Shown: positions 36,649 through 46,196 of the stretch, piece by piece | Position numbering within the stretch: the first letter of the stretch is position 1 | How the letters are laid out: every line of letters starts with the position of its first letter | Assembly: GCA_038373865.1 (NCBI GenBank) | Contig: JAXGGA010000075.1 | Location: forward strand, 1 to 64,000 | Length of the DNA: 64,000 nt | Reading direction: 5' to 3' | From: Uloborus plumipes | Taxonomy: Eukaryota; Arthropoda; Arachnida; Araneae; Uloboridae | Notes under the pieces: generated by a model | The model's database searches: none | What the model was told of the DNA's origin: nothing | What the model saw: the letters and a program-made list of their open reading frames with translations, nothing else | Position numbers and translations under genes: made by a program

Positions 36649-37562
36649 ATCTCTACTAATAATAAAGCTGAAGGTGGTTCTGTCTGTCCTTCTTTCTTTC
36701 TGTCTTTCTGTCTGTCTGTTACGCGCGTAGCGCCAAAACCGTTCGGTCGATTTTCATGCCACTTGGCACAAAATTAGTTTGTAGCATGTAGTTTTGCACC
36801 TCGAAGCGATTTTTCGAACATTCCATTTCGTTCTTTTTCTATTCGAATTCTTAGAGGAAATTCGATAAAATAGGGAAGAAATATTCCATACACATTTTCA
36901 AGTCTTATGTCATTCGAAAGCTTGAAAATTTCTGCACAAAATGACGTTTTTTCGAAGTTTCTACGATCATCAGGAGAGCTGTAACAATTGTTTTTAGAAT
37001 CCCGAAATTCAAGGCTTACCTTCAGTAAAGCAAGCCAAACGATTCTAAAATGGCTTTGCTCGCGAATAAAATTTGTTTGAAAATAGAGATGAAATGAATT
37101 ATTTTATCAACGGAAATCAACTTTTCATGTTGTTACCATGGTTACGTTTTTATTTCGTTCTTTTTCCCTTAATAATTTTAAAAATGTATTTGTTTTTGTA
37201 ACAATCCAAACTCCAAGCCTTATTAAAATTAGTCAAATGAAATATTAAAAACCGTGATAAGATGGCACCTGTCAATCAAATGAGAAATCGAGTCCTTTCC
37301 TTAAAATACAGGATACCATTCTAAATTTATCGTCTGCAAAACATATTTTACTTCATTATTAATTTATTTCAATATAAATTGCAGCAAATGGCTTGAGTGA
37401 ACGAATTTAGCTTTTAATTTATCGTTTGCTGGTTGATCTTTGTCGATGTTTATTGTTTTTATTATCATTGTGAAGAATAATGCACGAAATTTCTATGACT
37501 AACTAGCTGCGTAGCCCGGCGTTGCACGGGCTGTAATGTAGTGAAGGCAGTTTGAGAAAACT

Positions 37563-37760
37563 ACTCGCCACCAAGGCGGCTCGCCTTTAAAGAAATGAGG
37601 AAAGTTTAAACAGTTTACTCGCCGTCAAGGCGGCTCGCCTTTACAGTAGCGAGGAAAGTTTCAATTCACTACTCGCCGCCAAGGCGGCTCGCCTTTAAAG
37701 TACCAAGGAAAAGTTTAATAAACTACTCCCCGCTAAAGCGGCTCGCTAAAAAGCTTTTCT
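37563..37760. repeat. Four 54-bp tandem units with GCCGCC-AA-GGCGGC hairpins
   Basis: Units start at 37563, 37617, 37671 and 37725. Each has ACTCGCCGCCAAGGCGGCTC followed by GCCTTTAAAGTA and AGGAAAGTTTAA. The hairpin core is conserved better than the AT-rich part. The other Helitrons have a single copy of the same motif (about 39114 and 57465). Confidence 0.85.
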
Positions 37761-37948
37761 GCATCAAAGAATCATTCGAATTATTTGCACATGCTTCCTC
37801 AAAAATAAAGACGATGTCAAGTAGCGCATACTTAGCACTCTCCCTAAATTACAAATAAAATTCCTTTCCAAAAACAATTATTTCCAAACCGCTTTCTTCC
37901 GGTAAAATTAATTGCAAAATTCTAAACGAAAGAGTTCTTTTAATATTT

Positions 37949-38706
37949 GGATCGAAGCCAGAAAAAGTCCCTTCTAAAAACAGCAATTGCAATTTTATTT
38001 AAAAACACATTTTCAAAATGGTACCTGAGAAAAAATATGTCATTAATAATTAGAATAAAAACAATTGTTAGAACTTTGTTATAACACGTATTCAAAATGA
38101 CAATGAAAAAAATAACACTCTTTCATTTTAAAAAGTTCAACTTAATTAACGTTTTAATTCAAAATCGCAACGGAAAGAAATAAATATCTTGGAATTTTAA
38201 ATAGTTCAATAATTTAATTAACGTTTTAATTCAAAATGGCAACGGTAAGAAAAAATGTCTTGGAAGTTTAATCATTAATTAGGCTTAATCGCTTTAAATT
38301 TGACTACTTATTAATTAAACATTCGCTTTAAATTTGACTACTTATGGATCGCAGCCAGAAAAAGTCCCTTCTAAAAACAGCAATTGCAATTTTATTTAAA
38401 AACACATTTTCAAAATGGTACTGAGAAAAAATATGTCATTAATAATTAGAATAAAAACAATTGTTAGAACTTTGTTATAACACGTATTCAAAATGACAAT
38501 GAAAAAAATAACACTCTTTCATTTTAAAAAGTTCAACTTAATTAACGTTTTAATTCAAAATCGCAACGGAAAGAAATAAATATCTTGGAATTTTAAATAG
38601 TTCAATAATTTAATTAACGTTTTAATTCGAAATGGCAACGGTAAGAAAAAATGTCTTGGAAGTTTAATCATTTTAGGCTTAATCGCTTTAAATTTGACTA
38701 CTTATT
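37949..38706. repeat. 397-bp tandem duplication in Helitron B
   Basis: GGATCGAAGCCAGAAAAAGT at 37949 recurs at 38346 as GGATCGCAGCCAGAAAAAGT, and the following 350 bp are nearly identical. The high identity means a recent event. Confidence 0.9.
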
Positions 38707-38837
38707 AATTGATATCTTCGCTAATTAAAATCGTATAATCATATAGATTGAAACTAATGAAGCCTGAAAAATTACCTATCTATCGGTACCTGGTTCGACT
38801 TTCAGTTCATTGGCGTTCAGGAGAAATAAGCGTGACA

Positions 38838-38892
38838 TAGAAAGATAGAAAGAAAGATAGAAAGAAAGATAGAAAGATAGTTAGAAAGATAC
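38838..38892 (-). repeat. GATA/GAAA microsatellite
   Basis: Alternating AGAAAGATAG / AGAAAGAAAG units close to the Helitron B 5' end. Equivalent tracts are at 39866-39918 and 56691-56770 in the same position of related elements. Confidence 0.9.
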
Positions 38893-38913
38893 TCAGTTTT
38901 TAATATAAGTAGA

Positions 38914-39939
38914 CTAGCTGCCAGGGCAGCTAGATTAGCTTCCTGCGGCATGTTGATGCATAACGTCCCCCCTCTCTAACTTTTACCTCATTCTGAAGTT
39001 ATATTATTTGATATAATTTAATGTTCATTCGATTTCAAGACGTACCACGAACGTGGCCCGGCGTTGCACGGGCACTTCGTGCCCTGAAAGTAGTGAGGAA
39101 AATGTCAAGAAACTACTCCCCGCCAAGGCGGCTCGCTAACAGGCGCTTCACGCCTTTACTTTTTTCCTGTATAAAAAAAATCATTCGAATTATTGAGATG
39201 CTTCGCGCCTTCAAGATGGTGAGGAAAGTTTCAGTAAGTTCAGCTCAGGCGCGGATCCAGAGTGGGGTCATGGGGATCATGACCCCCCCCCTTAACCGAC
39301 CAAATATAGCAAAAAATTGCATTTTTGGGACTTATTTTACGAAAAAACTGCCAAACCACCCCATTTTTGCACAAAAATTGCACTTTGACCCCCCCCTTTC
39401 CGAAAATGACTCCCTCCTTAACCAGAAGCTGGATCCGCCCTTGGTTCAGCTCGCTCAAAGGAGAAAAAGCAGACATTGATACTCAGTTTTTAATATAAGT
39501 AGATGGCTCTTCAACAAATGAATGTTTCAAAATATTACAAGTAGCTAGCGATAAAAATACTATGTAAGTCGCCCGCTTATGAGTTTCGTGTTTGATTTAG
39601 TTAAGCCTTCATTCAAAATTCTCATTTTCATTTTTATTATTGTTTCATGGCATGGCAACCACGTTTTGCAATGCAAGAATGGATTTCATATTTAATCATT
39701 TATTAGGCTTAATCGCTTTAAACTTGACTACTTATTAATTGATATCTTCGCTAATTAAAATCGTATAATTATATAGATTGAAACTAATGAAGCTTGAAAA
39801 ATTACCTATCTATCGGTACCTGGTTCGACTTTCAGTTCATTGGCGTTCAGGAGAAAGAAGCGTGACATAGAAAGATAGTTAGAAAGAAAGATAGTTAGAA
39901 AGATAGTTAGAAAGATACTCAGTTTTTAATATAAGTAGA
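38914..39939 (-). mobile_element. Composite Helitron C (minus orientation)
   Basis: On the minus strand it starts at 39939 with TCTACTTATATTAAAAACTG after host A and ends at 38914 with the perfect hairpin CTAGCTGCCCTGGCAGCTAG (38914-38933). A second 5' end of the same sequence lies inside at 39503, also after an A, and an older 3' hairpin (GCCCGTGCAACGCCGGGC) at about 39056-39073. The same composite is at 56663-57686 in different flanks, so the whole 1-kb unit moved together. Here it carries a hAT MITE at 39246 that the other copy lacks. Confidence 0.8.
39246..39443. mobile_element. hAT MITE, 198 bp
   Basis: Inverted ends CAGGCGCGGATCCAG and CTGGATCCGCCCTTG are flanked by the exact 8-bp duplication GTTCAGCT (39238-39245, 39444-39451). 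The related Helitron at 57353-57362 has the uninterrupted site. C-runs at 39282-39291 and 39391-39397. The CARGGGCGGATCCAG end and 8-bp duplication are typical of hAT elements. Confidence 0.95.
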
Positions 39940-40004
39940 TACTTAAAATTTTTAGGACCAGTTGAGTTTAAAAGAAAAAATTGCTCCAAATATACTTTTG
40001 CAAT

Positions 40005-40717
40005 CAGAGGCGGGTCTAACGGTACGCGGACTAAGCGGCCGCGTGGGGCCCCGTCGACCCGTGATGCGCCATGGGGCCCCGAAATTGTCCTAGAATCTAA
40101 AATTCGAATGCATTGGTTTTAGATATAACTGCAACTTGTAGCTAAACGAACGAGCTTTTTTGCAGCCAGGGACTAAGATATACCAATAGGTTTTTTTAGG
40201 TTACCATTTTGTTATGTTTCTGAAAGAAAATGAGGACTCATTCAAAAGAACACCTGAAAATTCAGACAATTTAAGTCTCTCGTGTCATAATATTTATTAA
40301 GCTGCTAGAGGGATGTCTTGCATATTTCCGAACATGGAGACACTTTTGAAAATATTTTTGACAATACCTATGTCAAATGCATCAGATGAAAGATCGTTTT
40401 CTGTTTTAAAAAGAGTAAAAAATTATTTACGTAGTAAAATAGGAGAAGAGAGACTTAACAACTTAGCCATACTGTATATTGAACAGGAACTTTTGAACCA
40501 CGTCGACACGGAAAACATAATTAATGATTTTGCTACAATTAAATCTAAACGAAAATTTATATGAGGTATGTAAAAAAAATATTGGTAAACTGTATTGGTT
40601 TTTTTTTTCTCGGGGGGGGGGGGGGGAATTTTCTCCCCCCCTTTTTTTAGAGAGGGATGGAGGGGTCCCCCAAAACTTCTACCGCTTGGGGCCCCCACTT
40701 CACTTCATCCGCCTCTG
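40005..40717 (+). mobile_element. hAT transposon, deletion derivative
   Basis: Ends CAGAGGCGG (40005) and CCGCCTCTG (ending 40717) are flanked by the exact 8-bp duplication TTTGCAAT (39997-40004, 40718-40725). Only 713 bp remain. The left part is unusually GC-rich (GCGGCCGCGTGGGGCCCCGT), the right holds a 15-G run (40612-40626) and a 7-C run. It retains only the last part of the transposase gene. Confidence 0.95.
40313..40564 (+). pseudogene. hAT transposase C-terminal dimerisation domain
   Basis: An 83-codon open frame reads TIPMSNASDERSFSVLKRVK, then YLRSKIGEERLNNLAILYIE. This is the conserved C-terminal dimerisation block of hAT transposases (Dimer_Tnp_hAT), also seen in ZMYM-like host proteins derived from them. 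It stops at 40562-40564, shortly after the block, as family members do. The catalytic core and BED zinc finger are absent because of the element's internal deletion. Just upstream, another frame has KLLEGCLAYF, so a frameshift separates the remaining conserved parts. The fragment could dimerise with a full transposase if expressed, but nothing shows expression. Confidence 0.85.
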
Positions 40718-41129
40718 TTTGCAATGTGATTATTTATTGTTGGACTGTAATTTGCAGCAATAATTGCATTTAATAAATAATGAAAGACAATATTAAAAAT
40801 TATTTTTTTGGCGACTTTTTTACAATTTGGCATTCAATTCTATTTCAGTATATTTACTTCTATCTTATTGCGATATTGCAACGTTCTTTCTAAAGTATGT
40901 CATTTCGGAAAATGTATTATTTTGTTTTTGAAGTTAGGAAAGAAAACTTTCTTCTTCTTTTAAACTTTGGTAAGATTTCTGTTGGTTTCTGTGAGCAACA
41001 AAATTTTTCTTATTTTTTCTTTTGGCTTATTTTTGTGCACCTATCTTTGGGGTTGCATTCGAATGTCCCCAAGGGGGTGATTTACCCCTTTTATGGGGTA
41101 ATCAGGGCTTTCAATGCAGACCAAAGTGA

Positions 41130-41325
41130 TATGAATTGGCGCGACCACTTGGCGATATCTCGCCAAGCTTTTGGTCACCAAGTGTTTGACGCCAATTTGG
41201 CGACATATCGCCAAGTTGGCAATAAATTTAGCGAAAAAAATTTTTTTTGGGTTCAATTTGGCGCTATTGGCGATATTTTGCGAAAAATCTACTGAATGAT
41301 GTAAAAATCGGCGATATTTAGGAGA
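41130..41325. repeat. Iterated TTGGCGATAT / ATATCGCCAA motifs
   Basis: About seven TTGGCG words in both orientations, including the near-palindrome CTTGGCGATATCTCGCCAAG (41148-41167). The same TTGGCGATATTTT word is iterated at 6710-6782 and 61680-61750. Could be a decayed MITE tip; boundaries are not clear. Confidence 0.5.
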
Positions 41326-41615
41326 TTAATCATTGTAAAACATTTTTTTGCATTGTTTCGTGGCAAACTAGGGATGCAAATGTTTGAATTGTTATCTTAC
41401 TCACTTCAAGCACTATTTTAGCACTTAAGGCATCTACTAAGAAATTTACACGTAAAAGGAAGTAGTGTAGGGTCCATACCAAATTTTTATATCATACTTT
41501 GAAGGAATTATAGTTGAATTATAACTAAAATAGAGTATTTTTTTCTGCTATATCATTTTTTTACAAATGAACTTTTAATTTTATACCACGGGCAAAGCCG
41601 TGCGGGTACCGCTAG

Positions 41616-41869
41616 TATTTTAATAATAAAGGAGCAGTATCTTTATGATTAGAACTCTATTTTTAAATTTACAAGTTGCTCTCTGTTTTTGTAGCCGTGT
41701 TATATATTTTTTGAAACACACGCAAGCTCTATCTTCGCAACCGTGTCTCAGCTTTTCATATATATTTAGAAAAACGCACTGAATAACTCAATTTTAAATA
41801 CTAAAATACAGTAATGCCGGGTTCATTTCATCGACTTAAATGCGTCTTCCATTTATTATGGCAAACAAA
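41616..41869. other. AT-rich flank of the Helitron nest
   Basis: Nothing recognised. Confidence 0.4.
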
Positions 41870-42035
41870 CCCGTTATTTCAAGTTTTTCCAGGGGTGGGG
41901 GGTCAAGACGTGCAAAAACAATGCAATTTTGCAGTAAAACAGCAAAAAACACGCCCACTAATATGCAAATACATTGACTTCCCAAAGTCGGGGGGGGGGG
42001 CAATTGACCCCCCCCCCTGACCTCCCTTAATGACC
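41870..42035. repeat. G-run/C-run hairpin sequence, possible decayed MITE
   Basis: Begins with CCAGGGGTGGGGGGTCAAG and ends with an 11-G run (41990-42000), loop CAATTGA and 10-C run (42008-42017). The homopolymer arms pair perfectly. Its style resembles the hAT MITE at 39246 but no clean ends or duplication are visible. Confidence 0.5.
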
Positions 42036-42152
42036 AGTCTGATAGCAAAAGCAAAAAAGAAACTTTTTTTTTATTTTAGTATGATATAAAATATATCCTC
42101 TTAAATTTGAATGAGATGGAATAGTATAAATGAGGGGGAGGGAGGGTCACAG

Positions 42153-42240
42153 CTAGGGATGCACCGATAAGCAAATTGGCCGATTATCGATTAATCGGCT
42201 GCTAATAATCAGCCGATTAATCGGTGAAGCTGATTAATGA
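42153..42240. repeat. Decayed TIR element with CGATTAATCGGC palindromes
   Basis: TAGGGATGCACCGATAA is a hAT-like end sequence. It is followed by repeated GCCGATTA/TAATCGGC words that pair with each other. The other end is not found, so it is a fragment or solo tip. Confidence 0.5.
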
Positions 42241-42926
42241 TCTGGATGATATTTTTAACACTATGAATTTCTCCCTTACTGTTGTTCTTTTATAATTTCA
42301 ATTTTAGAGATAGCTATTAATTTATTTCTTGGAGACAATTTTTTTTCACACATTTCGAAAAATGGGCACTGCGTAAACGTGCCCCGTTCGTAAACGTGAC
42401 CCGGTCTACCCTACATAAGGAATAGATTTTAGTAGTAGAAATAACAAACTGATCAAAGGAGAATAAAACTAGCCGAGAAATAATTTATAATTTATATTTG
42501 CTAAATGTATATTTAAGAATGTATGTTATGCACTTTAATTAGATCTTTCACATCTCATATCATACTTATGCAAAAAGGCTGTGAAATATTTCATCCATAA
42601 CATATAATCGTTAAAGTTCGGTTACACAGCTTGATCTCAAGAACAATAGGTTAACTTTTCTTAATCAAGTTAACACAGTGTTGGTAACAAATTTCAGCAG
42701 TCACGTAGAGCGCGTGGTTTTACTGCGAACCGCAAATCAGCGCAGAAAAACCCGTTTTACGTGTGCCAATGTTCCGTTTCGTTAGGGAAAACATTTTCAC
42801 CTTTGTGATGTGAGAGCACAATCTTGTGACGCAAAAAACGGAGAAACTTTAAAATATACGTACAAAAAGTGTTTAGGAGTAAAAAGGGCTCTTTATAATT
42901 GCTAAAATTATGAGCTTTATGATATA
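42241..42926. other. AT-rich spacer
   Basis: Nothing recognised. A GC-richer patch at 42700-42790 has no coding signal. Confidence 0.45.
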
Positions 42927-42928
42927 AA

Positions 42929-43338
42929 CACTAAAAAATGAATGTTGGTTTTACAGTATAATACAGCTCACTTTATAGTAAGAAACTACGAATATTGCTA
43001 ATTTTACAGTAATAAACGATAAAAATGCAAGCTTTACATTACTAAACAGTGAAATTGCTAATTTTATAGTAATAAACTAAAATTGCTAACTCTACAGGTT
43101 ATTACCGTCCATTTTACAGTTTTAAACTGGAAACTCTGCTGCCAGTATTATACTGTTGTTTTTACAGTAAAATGCAGCTAAATTTTACAGCAATAAACTG
43201 TAAAATTTCTAACTTTACAGTAAGAAACTGTAAAACTGCTAGATTTACTGCTTATTATTGTGCATTTTTCAGTTTTAAATTGGAACCTCGGCTGCCAGCA
43301 TTATATTGTAAAAACAACAGTTCGTTTTTTTTTCAGTG
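42929..43338 (+). mobile_element. CACTG-family MITE, copy 6
   Basis: CACTAAAAAATGAATGTTGG to TTTTTTTTTCAGTG. Flanks AA and TA differ at one base. Two monomers, both with the GGAA.CTC.GCTGCCAG block. Confidence 0.75.
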
Positions 43339-43340
43339 TA

Positions 43341-44567
43341 CAAAGCAACTTGGGTACATAATAATCCTTTACGTCCGTTGCAGTATGATGTCAATTTGCT
43401 TAAAAAGAATATTAAATCGGACAGATGAATGAAAATTTCGACCTAACAGTTTCTTTGCATTTCCTTTTTTTTTTTTGTAACTGGTTAAAAATTATCTTCA
43501 TGAGGTCCTCAACTGCATGTTCAACTTCTGTTGCACGCTACAATTTGCTCCTTACTAAAACTTAATCCAAACTAATACCTCATGAAAAATTTATGAATTT
43601 AAAGAACATAAATCGTAATATTGCAACATAGGTACTTGCAACTTTTTCTTTTTGTTCTTTTCTTAAAGAAAGTTGAGTAAATGTTGCCTATGTTGGAGCA
43701 TGATTTAAAATGTCTGTGTACAAACGCAATAGCTTTCCAGATTATGATGAAAAGAAAACGTTGACCTTAATTCGTAATGATTCCTAAAATAACGCTTTGT
43801 AGAAGACACGCATGTATAAGTACATATCTACCTTACAATTCTTAAATTTTAATATTATAGCCATAATTAATTTTTGTTGAGAAACTAAAATTGCGTATTG
43901 TTTCTTCGTATCTTGACATTCTGTCTTTAGCATCTTTGTTATCTTTGTGACTGGTACCGAGTCACACAGTTCGTCGTCATATCTATTGAAATTTAACATA
44001 TATGACTCATTTATTGATTTTTTTTACAGATGATAAATCTTTTTGCATTTTATTGAATTCTTTTTTTTAAACTTAAAAGTTTCATGCACCAGAAATTAAA
44101 TAAATTATCCCATTTAGTTTTAAATGAATTAAATAAGTTCATTTATTTTTTCCTTTTCAATTTGCTGCTTTAAAATCAATGTTATAACAGAATCTTATAT
44201 TTATAACTATTTCGCACCATTTCTTACTTCGTAAAATCGATAATTTATTATTTTTATAATTGCTTCATGATTGAAAATATTGCGGCTCATTAGTGTTCTG
44301 TTCGTATGATAGTATGGTATTTAGTATGTATAAATATGAAAAGATGCAAATTCATTCTAAATTATAACTTTTTAAAATATGGAGTATCAGCTACGAGTAT
44401 ATAAATAAATAAAAAAGTTGTTTCGAAACCTGGCTGCAATTCTTGATTTTAAAAAACTTTCAGAAAAAACTTCGTTATTTTTTATTTTGCAAGTTATTTT
44501 ATTCCTGCAACTTTTTCGTTGTATGTATATTTATCATGAAATGTTGCATATAATGAAGAATTTAACA
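43341..44567. other. AT-rich spacer, nothing recognised
   Basis: Reverse frame 43784-43999 (71 codons) has no motif. Confidence 0.5.
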
Positions 44568-44569
44568 TA

Positions 44570-45157
44570 CAGTGACCGCTACTAATAAAATCAACCGCTT
44601 TATAAAATCAAATCTGGAAGAACTACTATATCAAAAAAAACAACATGCTAAAACCTTTCTTTAATAAAATCATTAGCTCCGTTTTATAAAATACAAATCA
44701 AGTTTTTAGAGAGTATATGTTTAAAACGGGGGGTAGGGGAGTAGACACGCTTTTTCTTGTCTGAATAAACCAGAATTTTATTTCTCTTCAAGATTTAAGT
44801 GGTTGACAGTTCATATCATTAAGTTGGAGTAAAAATCGTTCGCTGGAAAAACGTGCCTAACAGTCAAGATTTAAGAATGATTTTTACTTTCAAATTCTGT
44901 TTCTCAAACAACAATAAGTCAATATTTTAAAACCGTTGTGTAATTTTGAAAATGTACTTTTTGCACATAAGTTAAATTTGAATTATGTTTTAATTACTTA
45001 ATATAAAATATAGATAATAGTAATTTATAATTTGTTTTGTTTAAACTTTAAAACCGTTTCTTTTTGTCATTTTTTATATGCCGGATTATAAAATCTGCCG
45101 CTTAAAGAAATCAAATATCCTCGGCACAAATGTGATTTTAATAAGCGACATTCACTG
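44570..45157. mobile_element. TA-flanked element with CAGTGACCGCTACTAATAAA ends
   Basis: Left CAGTGACCGCTACTAATAAA and right TGATTTTAATAAGCGACATT...CACTG are imperfect inverted ends flanked by TA (44568-44569, 45158-45159), as in Tc1/mariner or pogo MITEs. The word AATCAACCGCTTTATAAAAT is iterated inside in variant forms (near 44590, 44664, 45080). 588 bp, no coding. Confidence 0.7.
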
Positions 45158-45159
45158 TA

Positions 45160-45843
45160 TATGTTAAACACTAAGTAGGTATCAAGCAATTGAAGAATGT
45201 TCTCAACTCAGCCCGGCAAAGAATCAGCGATCATCCTTTGCCAAACAGCGGTTCGAATTCGCAGGAAAAGGTGTGAACACCTTCGAAACGACGATAAATA
45301 AATACGGTGGTAAAAGGAAAGGCGGGAAAAAGCAAAAATTGCAGCAAACGGAATTTGTGTTGTTTTTTATTCTCCTCCAACCATTCCCACCCGTCTTGCC
45401 CGTGCACACTTCAGGTGTGAGTTTTACTTCCGGCCGCTTAACTTTTACTTTCAGCAGAGAAATTCATCACCGGTTAGTGTCAACTCCCCCGCCTTAGAGC
45501 GCTAAAGTAGAAATTCGGAGGGGGTTGGTGTAGTTATTCAGTCTCTAATATTTAGGTCTTCATTCCAGGTGTTTGTGAAAGCAAGGATTGTCTCCCAAGG
45601 GGTTGTGTAAAAATTGCAAGCAATGCATGATCGTTATTTCGTGAACTGATAATGTACAGGATGCTTATAAGAACTAGCACTGAAACAAAATATATATATA
45701 AAATCCACTTCAGATTTAAACAGTTCTTTTTAATAATGATTTTTATCTTTATCTTTAAAAAAATTGCACCTTTAACACCTTCTATGGCGCATTTTTCATA
45801 GTTTTGAAATGAGTTAAATGATTTTCTACTTCTGGTAGTGGAC
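45160..45843. other. Spacer with a GC-richer island at 45190-45500
   Basis: The island has overlapping short frames on both strands (45273-45497 plus, 45224-45409 minus) and CCGGCCGC, but no recognised domain. A reverse frame at 45552-45851 is hydrophobic and AT-driven. Confidence 0.35.
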
Positions 45844-46196
45844 CAATGCAAAAAATAAATCGTTGTTTTTACAGTATAATACTGACAGCAAAGGTTTCAG
45901 TTTAAACTGTAAAAGCACAGTAATAAACTGTAAAACTGACAGTTTTAGTTTTACTAAAATTAGCAATTTACGGTTTATTACCATAAAATTAGCTGTATTA
46001 TACTGTAAAAACGGCGGTGTAATACTGGCAGCAGAGGTTCCAGTTTGAAACTGTAAAATGCACAGTAACAAACTTTAAAACTAGCAATTTTACAGTTAAC
46101 TACTATAAATTTAGCAATTTTTCCAGTTTTTTACTGTCAAATTACTATAAAATTAGCTGTATTATACTGTAAAAACGACATTCATTTTTTACAGTG
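45844..46196 (-). mobile_element. CACTG-family MITE, copy 7
   Basis: CAATGCAAAAAATAAATCG to TTTTTTACAGTG. Orientation as copies 2 and 3. Left flank AC, right flank CA, so no exact duplication. Two monomers. Confidence 0.75.

Larger units (their letters stand above)
37503..38913 (-). mobile_element. Helitron B (minus orientation)
   Basis: Read on the minus strand, it begins at 38913 with TCTACTTATATTAAAAACTG and ends at 37503 with a GCCCGTGCAACGCCGGGC hairpin then TACGCAGCTAG, next base T. It contains a GATA/GAAA-type microsatellite near the 5' end (38838-38890), a 397-bp tandem duplication, and four 54-bp units just inside the 3' end. No coding capacity seen. Its 5' flank is the 3' end of the next Helitron. 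Confidence 0.8.
36650..41615 (+). mobile_element. Helitron (non-autonomous) hosting a nest of insertions
   Basis: The 5' end is TCTCTACTAATAATAAAGCT at 36650 after host A. The 3' end is a CACGGGCAAAGCCGTG hairpin (41587-41602) followed by GCGGGTACCGCTAG ending 41615, before host T. This is the standard Helitron form: TC start, hairpin, CTAG, insertion between A and T. The early body carries TTACGCGCGTAGCGCCAAAA and CGGTCGATTTTCATGCCACT, common in arthropod Helitron-related repeats. Inside are Helitrons 37503-38913 and 38914-39939, a hAT MITE, and a hAT element at 40005. Subtracting these leaves roughly 1.8 kb. No Rep/helicase gene. That both ends belong to one insertion is inference. Confidence 0.65.

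Noticed and set aside
37563..37760. CRISPR-like array (also 30601-30720)
   Set aside because: The units are contiguous tandem repeats without unique spacers, and the DNA is eukaryotic.
39021..39479. 152-codon frame
   Set aside because: It runs through Helitron C and the hAT MITE and has no conserved domain.
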